64,000 nucleotides of DNA, from the NCBI GenBank assembly GCA_045596385.1, contig JAZOCC010000021.1:1-64000 (forward strand), in the 5' to 3' direction. This DNA comes from SIG307 sp045596385 (GTDB lineage: Bacteria > Bacillota > Clostridia > Lachnospirales > Lachnospiraceae). Every line of letters starts with the position of its first letter. Position 1 is the stretch's first letter. The notes under the pieces are model-generated. The model did not search any database. It had not been told where the DNA came from and was given only the letters and a program-made list of their open reading frames with translations. Both the position numbers and the translations under genes were made by a program. Shown in pieces: positions 23,246 through 31,629 of this stretch.

Positions 23246-23731
23246 ATGTTTGATAAGTTTGGAGAGTTTGACTCTGCAGAAGAGATAAACAGAGCGGCAG
23301 CGGCACAGCTGGCCGAGGGAGATACCGAGGCAATCTATGCACTGGCCAAGGAAAACGGGATTGATGTGGAGGAGGCTGACGATTTTATCGACGGTCTCAC
23401 GAAAGAATTGTGCGGTCCGCTCATGGCGGCAAACGGGAAGCTTGATGTGGAAGAGGCGGAGCTTCAGCCGTACGAAATCATGAAGGACTGGGTGCAGTAT
23501 ATCCGTGCACGTTGTTTGGAGGTACCGGAGATGGCACTGGCGGTTCGCAGGAAGGGGAAGACCTTGCGAGGATGCATTGCAGAACTGCTTAAGTGGAGCT
23601 TTTCTAATGCCAAGGACGTGGACAAAGACATCCTGAAGGCAGCGGGCATCTCGGCGCCGAGAGTAACCTTTGGAATCCCGGGGATGGGACAAGCCAAGAA
23701 GATTATCACCGAGTACTATATGGGGAGGTGA
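23246..23731 (+). CDS. PcfK-like / AcrIIA9-family protein (candidate anti-CRISPR)
   Basis: A 161-residue acidic protein starting MFDKFGEFDSAEEINRAAA, with helical segments and an end KGKTLRGCIAELLKWSF...PGMGQAKKIITEYYMG. From memory this matches PcfK-like proteins in clostridial mobile elements that are annotated as the AcrIIA9 family, whose studied member inhibits Cas9. A PcfJ-like gene lies two genes downstream, as expected for the PcfK/PcfJ pairing. Ribosome site AAGGAGTAAGG precedes it. Family moderately sure; Cas9 inhibition here is only a possibility. Confidence 0.55.
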   Translation: MFDKFGEFDSAEEINRAAAAQLAEGDTEAIYALAKENGIDVEEADDFIDGLTKELCGPLMAANGKLDVEEAELQPYEIMKDWVQYIRARCLEVPEMALAVRRKGKTLRGCIAELLKWSFSNAKDVDKDILKAAGISAPRVTFGIPGMGQAKKIITEYYMGR

Positions 23732-23736
23732 AGTGA

Positions 23737-24285
23737 TTGCTGGCATATAAAGGGTTCAATAAGGACTTGACATGCACGAAGGGGAAAGGGAGATTTCGGT
23801 ATGAGGTAGGAAAGACCTACAAAGAGAATGAGGCAAAGTGTGCAAATACCGGCTTTCACTGCTGTGAGGAACCAATCGAGGTACTTACGTGGTATTCCGG
23901 GATGGATGCACGGTTTTGTATCGTGAAGGCGGATGGAGATATCCACGAGGATGGTCACGACAAAATATCCTGTACGAAAATGACTATTGTACGTGAAGTG
24001 ACGCGACAGCAGCTGGGGGCCTTGGAATGCGGATGGATTCAGAAGCATCCGGAGAGGGCTACCAGTAAACAGGTGAGACGTAACAGCGGGACTGCATCGG
24101 CGGGGGATATTGTGGTGGTGCGTGGGAAGAATCCAAAGGCAGCGGGAGACCTGGGAGCCACCATATTCCTTCTTAGAGAGAAAAAGGGTAGCAAGGAGAT
24201 TGAGGAAGTCGGTATTTATGCGATAGACGGTAAGGAGTTTCTTCCGGATGTGTACTACCGGGTAGATGGGAGGCGATGCAGATGA
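23737..24285 (+). CDS. DUF7666-like hypothetical protein
   Basis: A 182-residue protein starting (TTG start) MLAYKGFNKDLTC, with FHCCEEPIEVLTWYS (about 41-55) and a beta-rich body. From memory this resembles a family found next to PcfJ-like genes in phages and conjugative elements (DUF7666). TTG is chosen because GGAGG lies 8 bases upstream and no ATG is near. Function unknown. Confidence 0.6.
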   Translation: MLAYKGFNKDLTCTKGKGRFRYEVGKTYKENEAKCANTGFHCCEEPIEVLTWYSGMDARFCIVKADGDIHEDGHDKISCTKMTIVREVTRQQLGALECGWIQKHPERATSKQVRRNSGTASAGDIVVVRGKNPKAAGDLGATIFLLREKKGSKEIEEVGIYAIDGKEFLPDVYYRVDGRRCR

Positions 24286-26447
24286 GAAAGGACGAGCTGA
24301 GAAAGCTTCGGGCATTGCCGGCCACTAAGGAGATGATGGCAAAGGGAAAAGTAGAGGTGGAGGAAGAAGTAAGACACTGGTGGGACAACAGGGTGACGAA
24401 GAAGATGGTGCCGCTCTATAATCTCTTCTTCCGGATACAGAACCTGGGCAGCTATATCAAGATTGCGCTGTTCTTGCCGGTGGATATGCGAAAGAATATT
24501 AAAACGCCACGGTATGAGATATTCCTAAACGTAAAGGGCGGAGAGTACATTACTCGGGAACTGGACGAAAAAGGGCAGGAGGCACGGTGGCTGACTGCTA
24601 TGGTACGGAATTTGCCGGAGGTAGGATATTGGGCTGATAAAGTATATCTGACCAATGACGGAAGACAGACGCTGAGCCGACTGAAGCTGTCCTGTGACGG
24701 TGAGAAGAATTTTAAGGGTTATGAGCGGTTAATACAGTGGCAGCAGGAGCAAAAGGACGCAGAGACAAAGCGTAAGGAGGCAGCGGAGCAGGCACCGTGG
24801 GATGCGGATATGAAGCTGATACCGAAGTTTCCAAAGGATTTTGAGGAATGGATGCGTAGAGAAGCGGCAAGCTACTACTACATGATTTACGAGTATGACC
24901 CGAAGGGTCAGAAGAAAGGGTACTGTACCAGATGCAAGAAGTACGTGCCGATTACCGCTCCGAAGCATAATGAGAATACCAAGTGTCCGTCGTGCAGGGC
25001 GGAGGTGAAATTTAAGGCGCACAGCAGATTGCAGACGCTGTCTACCGGGGAGTACACCGGTGAGATAATACAGAGATTTGAAGGCGGGATTGTGGTACGG
25101 GCTTTTACACAGCAGCAGTGGTACAGAGACAGGAAGTATACCGATCCGGGAATATGGACCCATGAATTTGAGCGGATTTTAATTTTTGACGATGGACGGA
25201 TCCGGAACTATGAGTGGGGCTCATATAAAAACAAGTACCATAGATGGATATTCACCGGGTGCGGAGCCTCCGGCGGCTATTACGATGACAAGAGAAAGTT
25301 GTATAAGAGAAATCTTTCCCGTTTAAGGCAGTCCACCCGTTTGAAGAATAGTGCCATTGGCTTGTGGGACACCTTGCCGTTGCCGGCAACATGCTATCTT
25401 GCAGCGGAGGCGGGGAACCCGGCCATTGAGATGCTGGCACGAATCGGAATGTTCCGGTTGGCAGAGGGGCTGATTCGTGAAAAGTATGATAAAAATCTGC
25501 TACAGCAAGATGCGACAGAAATCGCAAAGATGCTAAAGATTGATAACAGTCGTCTGAAGCGTTTGAAGGCTATGGGTGCCAACGTGTATTCCCTGCGGTG
25601 GATGCAGAGCGAGAAAAAGGCAAATACCATTTGGCCGGATGAGATGATAAAGGACTTCGGTGAGGCAATGTTTTCCACGTCGGCGTTTGATTTTCTCACG
25701 TCGCCGGTAAGCTTCGTAAAATGCCATAACTACCTGAAGAAACAAGCGGCAATGACAAAGGAATCACTGGCACAGACACGAATTACCTGGCAGGATTACA
25801 TCGATATGGCTGAGAAGCTGAAGATGAACACGAAGCTTGACCAGATAGCCCGTCCGAAGGATTTGGAGTATGCCTATGGCGAGGTGATTGTGCTGAATGA
25901 AAGGAAGGGCTTGGAGAAGCAGGCAAAGGCCATAGAGAAGAAGTATCCGAAGGTAAACGACCAACTTTCGAAGCTTGGGAAGTTTGAGTTCTCCCACGGA
26001 GATTATACGATTATTGCTCCGAAGAATGTGCTGGACATAGTGACGGAGGGAACGATTCTCAGACACTGCGTACATACCTGCGATTATTATTTCTCCCGGA
26101 TACAGACAGATGAGTCTTATCTGTTCTTCTTGCGAAAGGCGAGACAGCCGGATATGCCGTGGTACACCTTGGAGGTGGAACCGTCCGGAAACATCCGGCA
26201 GAAGCGTACCACGGGCGACAATCAGAATCCGGATTTCAAGGAGGCATTGCCGTTCCTGAAGAAGTGGCAGCGGCACTTTAAGAAACAGCTGACGGAAGAG
26301 GAAAAGGCACTTGGAGTAAAGGCAGACGAGCTCCGAAAGGAGAACTATAAGAACCTGAGAGAGAACGGAAATAAGGTATGGCACGGAAGACTGGCAGGAC
26401 AGCTGTTGGCAGACGTGCTGGAGGCAGATTTCATGGAGGCAATTTAA
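24282..26447 (+). CDS. PcfJ-like protein
   Basis: A 721-residue protein with a zinc-ribbon-like CTRCKKYVPI...CPSCRAEVKF (about 210-238) and a C-terminal part (about 560-720) with GTILRHCVHTCDYYFSRI, YLFFLRKA and WYTLEVEPSG, the signature of the PcfJ family named from enterococcal conjugative plasmids. Its role there is unknown. The ATG at 24282 is used because GGAGG is 8 bases upstream; the ATG at 24276 is only 2 bases from it. With the upstream PcfK-like gene it suggests a phage/plasmid shared module. It is the largest early gene of the prophage. Confidence 0.78.
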   Translation: MRKDELRKLRALPATKEMMAKGKVEVEEEVRHWWDNRVTKKMVPLYNLFFRIQNLGSYIKIALFLPVDMRKNIKTPRYEIFLNVKGGEYITRELDEKGQEARWLTAMVRNLPEVGYWADKVYLTNDGRQTLSRLKLSCDGEKNFKGYERLIQWQQEQKDAETKRKEAAEQAPWDADMKLIPKFPKDFEEWMRREAASYYYMIYEYDPKGQKKGYCTRCKKYVPITAPKHNENTKCPSCRAEVKFKAHSRLQTLSTGEYTGEIIQRFEGGIVVRAFTQQQWYRDRKYTDPGIWTHEFERILIFDDGRIRNYEWGSYKNKYHRWIFTGCGASGGYYDDKRKLYKRNLSRLRQSTRLKNSAIGLWDTLPLPATCYLAAEAGNPAIEMLARIGMFRLAEGLIREKYDKNLLQQDATEIAKMLKIDNSRLKRLKAMGANVYSLRWMQSEKKANTIWPDEMIKDFGEAMFSTSAFDFLTSPVSFVKCHNYLKKQAAMTKESLAQTRITWQDYIDMAEKLKMNTKLDQIARPKDLEYAYGEVIVLNERKGLEKQAKAIEKKYPKVNDQLSKLGKFEFSHGDYTIIAPKNVLDIVTEGTILRHCVHTCDYYFSRIQTDESYLFFLRKARQPDMPWYTLEVEPSGNIRQKRTTGDNQNPDFKEALPFLKKWQRHFKKQLTEEEKALGVKADELRKENYKNLRENGNKVWHGRLAGQLLADVLEADFMEAI

Positions 26448-26457
26448 GGAGGTAAGT

Positions 26458-27762
26458 ATGATTACAGATATCAGCAGAGTGTCCTATACGGACTATCAGG
26501 AATATAAGGCAGCGCTGGATGCGGAACTGCAGCAGAGCGCGGAGAGCTTTGTACGTATCGGCTATATGTTAAAGCTGGCCCGGGATACAGATATTCTGGC
26601 CGGCAGCGGGTATACAAGTGTAAATGAGTTTGCCCGCCAGGAATACAACATCGATAAGACGATGGTATCCCGATTCATTTCCATCAATGACAGATTCTCC
26701 GAGGGCGGTAATTCCGACCGCCTGCAGGAGCAGTACAGAGGGTTTGGTTATGCGAAGTTATCCATCATGCTTCAACTTCCGGATTCGGTTAATGAGGAAA
26801 TTACACCGGCATTCAGCAAGGCGGAGGTGCAGGCCATTAAGGATGAAGTGGACGAAGAACGTAAGGTGACGGATATCGAAGTGCTGATTGAGCCGAAGAA
26901 CGAAGCCCAGGAGGCAATGGAGAGTAATCTGGACAAGGCGGTGCATCAGCTTGGCCACGATAAACCGGAATTGTATGCGGAGCTGCATGCGGCACTGGCA
27001 GCGGACGGGGAGCGTGTTTTGAATGCACTTCAGGAGGCACTTGCTCCGTCCGGAGAAGGAATCTTTTCTATCCGCATCATGGGGCTTGGGCGCTTGATGT
27101 TATCGGTTAAGGACACTGAGCGTGATATTACGCTGACCAATGTACGTACCGGAGAAAAGGAAAGCTACACTTGGGAGCAGATGTTAGCGGCAGTGGCGGG
27201 AATCGCGATAAGCGGATTGACTGTGGAAGACTCCTATCAGACGGTATATGATGAGAAGTTCCCGGTAAAGGTAGAGGAAAAGAAGGAAATTGCACCGGTG
27301 CAACCGAAACCGGCCCCGAAAAAGCAGAGTAAAGTCACCAAAGCACCGAAGCCGGTACCGAAGAAAGCGGAGCCTGTAACCCCGAAAGTAGAACCGGAGC
27401 CGGAAAGAATCGCTCCGGAGGACGTGGAAATCGTTGAAAATACTAAATGCGAGACGGATTTTGAGGAAAACAAAACGGTTTTAGCCGAAAACGAGACGGA
27501 AACTGTGGAAAACGACACGGAAAAAGTGCCGGAAACCGCAGAAATGCAGAATGCGGAGGGCAATTCGATGCAGAAGCACTACAGAGGTTTTTGGCGTGAC
27601 TCACAACGGTGTGAGGATTCGGTATGCGTTGTAATTGCGGATACAGAAGAGCATGCAAGGCAAATTATAACGGAGCATTGGAAGCATGCGAAACCTGAGG
27701 AAATCAAGGTTGAAGAGATGGTATTTAATGCAGATGGATTTTGCGAGGTTTATTACGGCTGA
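26458..27762 (+). CDS. Phage DNA-binding-like early protein with Pro/Lys linker
   Basis: A 434-residue protein. The N-terminal part (about 1-140) is helical, with a segment YTSVNEFARQEYNIDKTMVSRFISI that looks like a helix-turn-helix. The middle (about 150-270) is a mixed fold, followed by a Lys/Pro/Glu repeat linker (about 275-375) and a small C-terminal domain (about 375-434, YRGFWRDSQRCEDSVCVVIADTEEHARQII). AAGGAGG precedes the start. The family occurs in clostridial phages and integrative elements; function is unknown, perhaps a partition or replication accessory. It carries a TTGCACCGGTGCAA palindrome. Confidence 0.6.
   Translation: MITDISRVSYTDYQEYKAALDAELQQSAESFVRIGYMLKLARDTDILAGSGYTSVNEFARQEYNIDKTMVSRFISINDRFSEGGNSDRLQEQYRGFGYAKLSIMLQLPDSVNEEITPAFSKAEVQAIKDEVDEERKVTDIEVLIEPKNEAQEAMESNLDKAVHQLGHDKPELYAELHAALAADGERVLNALQEALAPSGEGIFSIRIMGLGRLMLSVKDTERDITLTNVRTGEKESYTWEQMLAAVAGIAISGLTVEDSYQTVYDEKFPVKVEEKKEIAPVQPKPAPKKQSKVTKAPKPVPKKAEPVTPKVEPEPERIAPEDVEIVENTKCETDFEENKTVLAENETETVENDTEKVPETAEMQNAEGNSMQKHYRGFWRDSQRCEDSVCVVIADTEEHARQIITEHWKHAKPEEIKVEEMVFNADGFCEVYYG
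27290..27303. repeat. TTGCACCGGTGCAA palindrome, copy 2
   Basis: Perfect copy in the early gene at 26458-27762, read in a different codon frame (Ile-Ala-Pro-Val-Gln) from the other three copies. Confidence 0.8.
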
Positions 27763-27786
27763 TAGAAGAAACGGAGGATAGATAAT

Positions 27787-28137
27787 ATGCAAAGATTTGG
27801 AATTGGTGAAATGGAAATGAAGATGGCAAAGTTACTTTGGGACCGTGAGGGTATCGGTTCCGGCGCGGTAGTGAAGCTGTGTGCGGATGAGTTCGGATGG
27901 AAGAAATCCACTACATACACGATGCTTCGCCGGTTGACGGAACACGGTCTGTTCCAGAACGTGAACAGTATCGTAACTTCGGTCATGAGTGAGGAGGGGT
28001 ACAAGGCGAAGGTGGCCAAGGACATGATTGACGATAAGTTCGGCGGATCCATTGCGGATATGGCAGCGGCGGTTATAAAGTATTACGAATTACCGGAGGG
28101 AGACCGGGAGAAGCTGGCGGAGGTAATCCGTAGATAG
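27787..28137 (+). CDS. BlaI/MecI/CopY-like winged-helix regulator
   Basis: A 116-residue protein with a BlaI-type winged helix (about 5-75): KLLWDREGIGSGAVVKLCADEFGWKKSTTYTMLRRLTEHGLFQ. The typical WKKSTTYTxLxRL recognition helix is clear. No BlaR1-like sensor protease gene is near, so it is probably a phage regulator of early genes. ACGGAGG precedes the start. Confidence 0.78.
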   Translation: MQRFGIGEMEMKMAKLLWDREGIGSGAVVKLCADEFGWKKSTTYTMLRRLTEHGLFQNVNSIVTSVMSEEGYKAKVAKDMIDDKFGGSIADMAAAVIKYYELPEGDREKLAEVIRR

Positions 28138-28149
28138 GAGAGTGAGCAC

Positions 28150-28302
28150 ATGGAACTTTACAGAGACGGAGTTGAAATCACGGTGCTTCCGGAAAATGCA
28201 AAATGCACGGCAGATGATGGAATGAGAAATCCGCAGGACATTATCATTTGCCCTTTGGGAAATTTGGAATGTAGCGGAGATTGTGAATGCTATGCGGAAT
28301 AG
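28150..28302 (+). CDS. Small Cys-containing hypothetical protein
   Basis: A 50-residue protein starting MELYRDGVEITVLPENAKC and ending with ECSGDCECYAE; four of its five Cys lie in the last 32 residues. TAGGAGAG precedes the ATG, 12 bases after the previous stop. No family recognised. Confidence 0.45.
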   Translation: MELYRDGVEITVLPENAKCTADDGMRNPQDIIICPLGNLECSGDCECYAE

Positions 28303-28352
28303 CAGAAAAGGAGAGAGCAAAGCTGGGAGCTACGCTGTGGAAGGATTAGAAG

Positions 28353-28529
28353 ATGAATGTGCGATTACTTGCAGAGGATGATGTGGTGGAAGTCCTCTGC
28401 AAGTATATACAGGGTTCCAAGCAGAAGATGATTGTTTACGAACTCATAAAATTGCCGGGGTGTTTGGCAACAGAGGAACAGGCATTGGAGATTCTGGGAA
28501 GCAAGGAGCTGGCGTTAGAAGATGAATAA
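28353..28529 (+). CDS. Small hypothetical phage protein
   Basis: A 58-residue acidic protein, MNVRLLAEDDVVEVLCKYI start, with a predicted helical body. AAGGA is weakly placed upstream. The frame is well used between flanking genes. Function unknown. Confidence 0.45.
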   Translation: MNVRLLAEDDVVEVLCKYIQGSKQKMIVYELIKLPGCLATEEQALEILGSKELALEDE

Positions 28530-28541
28530 TGGAGGGATGTT

Positions 28542-28802
28542 ATGCGTTTGATTGACGCGGATAACCTTAATTTTGAAGGGCAGAGATACAGCAAGATGCA
28601 GTTGTTAGGCATACTTGAATTTGTGGAAAAACAGCCGACCGCTTACGATGTGGAAGCCGTGGTTGCGAAACTGGAAAATGCAAGCTATCGGACAGAAAGT
28701 ACATTTGATGAAGATGGATATTGTAACGATGACAGCGAAGAAGTGGTTGCACTGGATAGGGCAAACGAGATTGTCCGGGACGGTGGGAAGGAGGCACCAT
28801 GA
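28542..28802 (+). CDS. RLIDAD-type small phage protein, copy 1
   Basis: An 86-residue protein of a type common in clostridial phages, starting MRLIDADNLNFEG and containing PTAYDVEAVVAKLENASY. It shares both motifs with the protein at 29535-29891, so the two are paralogues. GGAGGG precedes the start. It overlaps the following ASCH gene by 4 bases. Function unknown. Confidence 0.65.
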   Translation: MRLIDADNLNFEGQRYSKMQLLGILEFVEKQPTAYDVEAVVAKLENASYRTESTFDEDGYCNDDSEEVVALDRANEIVRDGGKEAP

Positions 28803-29530
28803 AACCTATTTTATTTAATACCGAAATGGTAAGGGCAATACTGGACGGCAGAAAGACGGTGACAAGGCGGTGCGTGAAATACAAGTACAGCAATACAGAA
28901 ATGCAAATGCGGACAGATAAGTATGGTACCAGCCTGATCGAGATTCAAAAGGATGTTGAGGGAGAAACATTCGGAAAGAATGAGGATGGGACTACTTGGC
29001 GGAAGTTACTTGCGTATATTGAAAAAGTACCGCCTTTTAAGGTCAATGACATACTGTACGTAAGGGAGACCTATTTTCAAGCGGTAGGGCATTATTTGGA
29101 CGTCTCTGGTGAAAGCGTAAGTTATACATATCCCATATTTGAGTATCTGGCAGACGGAAAGCATACAAAGGGACATTGGTATGATAAGCAGCAAAGTTAT
29201 TACATGGTGAAAAGACCCTCTATCCACATGCCAAAAGAGGCAGCTAGAATATTCTTAAAAGTTACCGGTGTACGTGTGGAGCGGTTAGAGGATATAACAC
29301 AGGAGGACGCTATAAAAGAGGGCGTAATGGTAGAAGAGTTTGACAAAGAGGGCGGCTTTTATGAAAGAGACGAATTTTTACACCTCTGGAACAGCACCAT
29401 TAAAAAGGACCAGCTCCAGTATTACGGCTGGGACGCTAACCCTTATGTATGGGTAATAGAGTTTGAGGTAATTGACAAGGAAGCGGCTATGGCAGCGGGG
29501 ATGGTTGTACTGAAGGAGAACGGAGGATGA
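28799..29530 (+). CDS. ASCH-domain-like phage protein
   Basis: A 243-residue protein with the ASCH/PUA-like layout: ILFNTEMVRAILDGRKTVTRR (residues about 4-24), FKVNDILYVRETYF (about 80-93), MPKEAARIFLKVTGVRVERLEDITQEDAIKEGV (about 140-172) and WVIEFEVI at the end. ASCH proteins bind RNA or modified nucleosides; phage members may act in RNA metabolism. It sits between two paralogous RLIDAD genes. Confidence 0.75.
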   Translation: MKPILFNTEMVRAILDGRKTVTRRCVKYKYSNTEMQMRTDKYGTSLIEIQKDVEGETFGKNEDGTTWRKLLAYIEKVPPFKVNDILYVRETYFQAVGHYLDVSGESVSYTYPIFEYLADGKHTKGHWYDKQQSYYMVKRPSIHMPKEAARIFLKVTGVRVERLEDITQEDAIKEGVMVEEFDKEGGFYERDEFLHLWNSTIKKDQLQYYGWDANPYVWVIEFEVIDKEAAMAAGMVVLKENGG

Positions 29531-29534
29531 TACC

Positions 29535-29891
29535 TTGGGAAGATTGATTGATGCGGATGCACTGTTAAAGGAGTTTGATGATACCGGAATACAAATCACA
29601 TTTGATTTGCCAGTTGAAGAAATACTTGGTGAAGGTGTTGATATTGATGATTTTTCCATGTTGGTACAAGATGCAATTCAAGCGTATAAGAAGATGGTTA
29701 TTGAAACCATAAAAGAACAGTCTACTGCCTACGATGTGGAAGCGGTGGTTGCGGAACTGGAAAAGGAATACGACCTTGCCGACAAAGAGAAAGCACGATG
29801 TATGCGAGAAAATCTTTTGCAATATGACGAAGCAAAGGGATATGCAAGGGGCATTGATACGGCAATCTCGATTGTCCGAGGAAAGGAGTAA
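29535..29891 (+). CDS. RLIDAD-type small phage protein, copy 2
   Basis: A 118-residue protein starting (TTG start) MGRLIDADALLKEFDD with STAYDVEAVVAELEKEY in the middle, paralogous to the protein at 28542-28802. The TTG is supported by CGGAGG 8 bases upstream. Its C-terminus is highly charged. Function unknown. Confidence 0.65.
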   Translation: MGRLIDADALLKEFDDTGIQITFDLPVEEILGEGVDIDDFSMLVQDAIQAYKKMVIETIKEQSTAYDVEAVVAELEKEYDLADKEKARCMRENLLQYDEAKGYARGIDTAISIVRGKE

Positions 29892-29896
29892 TGGAT

Positions 29897-30058
29897 ATGG
29901 CAGTTAGAACGAATTTGACACAAGAAGATGTAGCACAGAATATGCTTGAAATTGCAGTGTATTTGGCACAGAAAGAGGATGTAAACACAGTGGATGTGAC
30001 GGTAGACGAATTGCACATGCATTTTGAAGCGTGGACGGATGAAGAAGAAAAGGAGTAA
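29897..30058 (+). CDS. Small acidic hypothetical protein
   Basis: A 53-residue acidic protein, MAVRTNLTQEDVAQNMLEIA start, ending EAWTDEEEKE. The ATG at 29897 is 8 bases from GGAG; the ATG at 29891 is too close. It ends 4 bases before the next gene. No family recognised. Confidence 0.5.
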   Translation: MAVRTNLTQEDVAQNMLEIAVYLAQKEDVNTVDVTVDELHMHFEAWTDEEEKE

Positions 30059-30061
30059 GGG

Positions 30062-30412
30062 ATGCCAAAGAAGAGTAAGCAAGCTCGCGCCCGCGAGTTC
30101 AGTCCAAAAGCCCGCCAGGAGATATACTACCGGGATAATGCATCCTGTATCTTCTGCCGGCGTGGGTATCACATGGAAGGAGCCACATGGTTGGCCAAAG
30201 ATATCAAGAGCATCATGCACTACATACCGAGAGCCAAGGGCGGTCTCGGAATCCCGCAGAACGGAGCGGTCGGGTGCCAGCATCATCATGAGATGATGGA
30301 TAACGGGAATCACGGCCGCAGACAGGAGATGTTAGGTATCTTCCGGGAGTACCTGATGAAGCAATACCCGGACTGGAACGAAGAGGAGCTGGTATACAGT
30401 AAGTGGAAATAG
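30062..30412 (+). CDS. HNH-type nuclease-like phage protein
   Basis: A 116-residue protein with CIFCRRGYHMEG (about 29-40), HYIPRAKGG (about 53-61) and CQHHHEMMDNG (about 72-82), the ordering of an HNH/Cys-ribbon nuclease; zinc is likely held by the first CxxC and later Cys/His. Its position in the early operon differs from the packaging HNH at 31630. Precedes a small hairpin CCCTGCGG/CCCGCAGGG near 30474-30496. Confidence 0.65.
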   Translation: MPKKSKQARAREFSPKARQEIYYRDNASCIFCRRGYHMEGATWLAKDIKSIMHYIPRAKGGLGIPQNGAVGCQHHHEMMDNGNHGRRQEMLGIFREYLMKQYPDWNEEELVYSKWK

Positions 30413-30508
30413 CACCCCGGCGTGTGCATATCACAAACGCCTTATTTGATACTACCGACTTATTCAAATCGTAACCCTGCGGCGTCACCCGCAGGGGGAA
30501 AGGAACGT

Positions 30509-30688
30509 ATGGAATCTTTTGAACAGAATACAGGGAGAATGACAGTAGGGGAAGCTCTTGGGATTACGAAGTGCGATCATGAGTTCATCACTGTCCAGAG
30601 AGTAGTACTTGGAAACAAGAAGGTAGCTTTTTTAAGATGCGTGAAGTGTGGACTGAAGAGAAAGGAGAAGAAGTATGCTGAAAGATAA
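30509..30688 (+). CDS. Small zinc-ribbon-like phage protein
   Basis: A 59-residue protein, MESFEQNTGRMTVGEALGI start, with CDHEF...LRCVKCGLKRKEKK, a possible single zinc site. The ATG at 30509 has AAAGGAAC upstream; the frame from 30422 runs through a hairpin and is unlikely. Overlaps the next gene by 14 bases. Confidence 0.55.
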   Translation: MESFEQNTGRMTVGEALGITKCDHEFITVQRVVLGNKKVAFLRCVKCGLKRKEKKYAER

Positions 30689-31100
30689 AATCAAGGAATG
30701 GGAACAGGAGATGCCGGCGGGAGTTCATAAAGAGACAGGAGCCTGCCGGTACTGCGGACAGGTAAGGATGTTCCATACAATATTTCCGTGGACAAATGAC
30801 GAATGCAACGAAGCGGCGACGGAGTTGTGTAATTGCCCGGATGCAGAATATTACACGGGCCAGAAAGAGAGAAAAGAAACCATTACGAAGGCCATTGAGG
30901 AGAACTATGGAGCGGAGGCAGAAAAACCGATTCCGGAAGTGGCAGCAATTATGAGGGCAGCGGCAGAGGCGATTGTAGAGTATAAGGTGGACAGTGTAAC
31001 AATAAAAGCCGGGAGAATCAAATGCAAGTTGGCTATGACTTCGAAGGGCGCAGTAAAGATGGAGCGGACGATTACCAACAATGATTCTGTGGAGGTATAG
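30675..31100 (+). CDS. Hypothetical phage protein with N-terminal Cys motif
   Basis: A 141-residue protein. CRYCGQV (about 24-30) and CNCPDAEY (about 53-60) may form a zinc site in the N-terminal part; the remainder is helical (PEVAAIMRAAAEAIVEYKVDSVTI). AAGGAGAAG precedes the start. It is the gene before the putative late regulator. No family recognised. Confidence 0.6.
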   Translation: MLKDKIKEWEQEMPAGVHKETGACRYCGQVRMFHTIFPWTNDECNEAATELCNCPDAEYYTGQKERKETITKAIEENYGAEAEKPIPEVAAIMRAAAEAIVEYKVDSVTIKAGRIKCKLAMTSKGAVKMERTITNNDSVEV

Positions 31101-31111
31101 GAGGGTGTAAT

Positions 31112-31504
31112 GTGGATAAAGGAGAACTGTCGCAGGTCTATTGGCTCGAGAAGGAAATAGAGATATGGGAAGAAGAGCTTAGGCGAAGAAAAGAGCGTTC
31201 GAAAGTAAAGAGTCCGATGAAGTTCAAGGATGGCAGCGGAGAACCGGGACAGAAGAGTGTCGAGGAAGAAGATATCGTAACCAACGTGGAGATTGATGCG
31301 TTAATCCGCAGAAAGCAGACGGACTTGGAAAGGCAGCGGGATAAGATACTGGAGTATATTATCGGTATTGAAGATAGCCAGATGCGGCTCATCGTATACT
31401 GGCGTTGCGTAAAGCTTTGCCCGTGGAGAGTAGTTGCAAAGAAGGTAGGTGGAGCAAACACGGAAGAAGGAGTGCGTCAGGCTTTTCATAGACACTTTAA
31501 ATAA
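31112..31504 (+). CDS. Sigma-factor-like late regulator (ArpU/RinA type)
   Basis: A 130-residue protein (GTG start, GGAGGG 7 bases upstream). The N-terminal part is a charged coiled coil; the C-terminal part YIIGIEDSQMRLIVYWRCVKLCPWRVVAKKVGGANTEEGVRQAFHRHF (about 84-130) has the helix-turn-helix pattern of sigma-70 region 4-like late regulators. It sits directly before the packaging genes, the usual place for the activator of late transcription. Confidence 0.65.
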   Translation: MDKGELSQVYWLEKEIEIWEEELRRRKERSKVKSPMKFKDGSGEPGQKSVEEEDIVTNVEIDALIRRKQTDLERQRDKILEYIIGIEDSQMRLIVYWRCVKLCPWRVVAKKVGGANTEEGVRQAFHRHFK

Positions 31505-31629
31505 TCTGTCACGAATGTCACAGTGGTACGTGATAAGATGTAGGTGTGAATAAATGATAACAGACTTCCTCCAATGAGGTAGAGGCGACTGTCGAGAGAC
31601 GGACGCCTCTTTTGGTATAAGGAGATAGC
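31505..31629 (+). promoter_or_regulatory. Late control region: direct repeat and terminator before packaging genes
   Basis: A 125-base gap. It begins with TGTCAC-GAA-TGTCAC (about 31507-31521), a direct repeat that could be the site of the late regulator just upstream. It ends with a hairpin AGAGGCG (31581-31587)/CGCCTCT (31604-31610) plus UUU. The position also suits a cos site, but no cos sequence can be defined by eye. Confidence 0.4.

Noticed and set aside
31505..31629. Defined cos site
   Set aside because: Position is right but no cohesive-end sequence can be recognised without phage end data.
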